NCBI GenBank assembly: GCA_001603765.1
Contig: LUZV01000100.1
Span: 1 to 5,939 of the forward strand
Source of the DNA: Anaerolineales bacterium Chloro_02
GTDB lineage: Bacteria > Chloroflexota > Anaerolineae > Anaerolineales > Anaerolineaceae
Length of the DNA stretch: 5,939 nucleotides
Direction: 5' to 3'
Under the pieces are notes generated by a model. It saw only the letters and a list, made by a program, of their open reading frames with translations. It had not been told where the DNA came from and did not search any database. Each line of letters begins with the position of its first letter. Positions within the stretch are counted from its first letter, which is position 1. The position numbers and the translations under genes were made by a program. Below are positions 5,880 through 5,939 of the stretch, one piece after another.

Positions 5880-5939
5880 TTATTCCACTTTCACAATATC
5901 AGCCTGACCCGCGCTAACAACTGAGCCGGGGTCTTTGAC
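5880..5939 (-). CDS. C-terminal fragment of an unidentified gene (cut by the window edge)
   Basis: An open frame enters from the right edge and ends in TAA (5882-5880), giving 19 residues: VKDPGSVVSAGQADIVKVE. It runs in the same direction as the RPE-like gene and stops 23 bases before it, so the two are probably co-transcribed. The fragment is too short to identify. The VKDPxxVVxxGQ pattern is loosely like the end of an S1-type RNA-binding domain, but that is only a resemblance and a sugar-metabolism enzyme would fit the context equally well. Confidence 0.5.
   Translation of the reverse strand, partial: VKDPGSVVSAGQADIVKVE

Noticed and set aside
5880..5939. Assigning the right-edge fragment to an S1-domain RNA-binding protein
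   Set aside because: Only 19 residues are visible and the resemblance is loose. The full gene is needed before naming it.

Overview
All genes in this window lie on the minus strand, so the biological order runs from right to left. The base composition is close to balanced and looks even across the window. I see no insertion sequence, phage gene, CRISPR array, rRNA or tRNA. The protein styles (GtrA-like protein, DPM1-like GT2, large GT-C membrane protein, an SDR with an STRQVYG motif, DegT aminotransferase) are those of a free-living bacterium making surface polysaccharide. My guess is Chloroflexota (Anaerolineae-like) or a similar environmental lineage. That is a family-resemblance impression, not proven from the sequence.

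Right end (about 5140-5939): the last 19 codons of an unidentified gene are followed 23 bases later by a 238-residue protein of the ribulose-phosphate 3-epimerase superfamily with a good ribosome binding site. This unit ends in a strong hairpin at 5090-5124 that looks like a Rho-independent terminator. It is sugar-phosphate metabolism and is separate from what follows.

Middle and left (5013 down to 11): a tightly packed five-gene operon starts from a probable promoter whose TATAAT box lies only 6 bases before a GTG start codon, which suggests a leaderless mRNA. The order is (1) a multi-spanning GT-C type glycosyltransferase, (2) a GtrA-like four-helix membrane protein, (3) a cytoplasmic DPM1-like GT2 glycosyltransferase, (4) an extended SDR nucleotide-sugar epimerase/dehydratase and (5) a DegT/DnrJ/EryC1/StrS PLP aminotransferase. 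Junctions are 18 bp apart, a 4 bp ATGA overlap, 16 bp and 2 bp. A GAGGTG motif at the last stop codon suggests that another gene follows beyond the left edge.

Working model (inference): the SDR and the aminotransferase help make an NDP-keto/amino-deoxy sugar. The GT2 enzyme loads a sugar onto a polyprenyl phosphate, the GtrA-like protein moves the lipid-linked sugar across the membrane, and the GT-C enzyme transfers it to a glycan or protein outside. The last three genes resemble in logic the gtrA-gtrB-gtr(type) O-antigen modification cassettes, but in a different order and with a shorter GtrB-like enzyme. The most notable single observation is that the SDR lacks the usual catalytic tyrosine of YxxxK (Asn instead).
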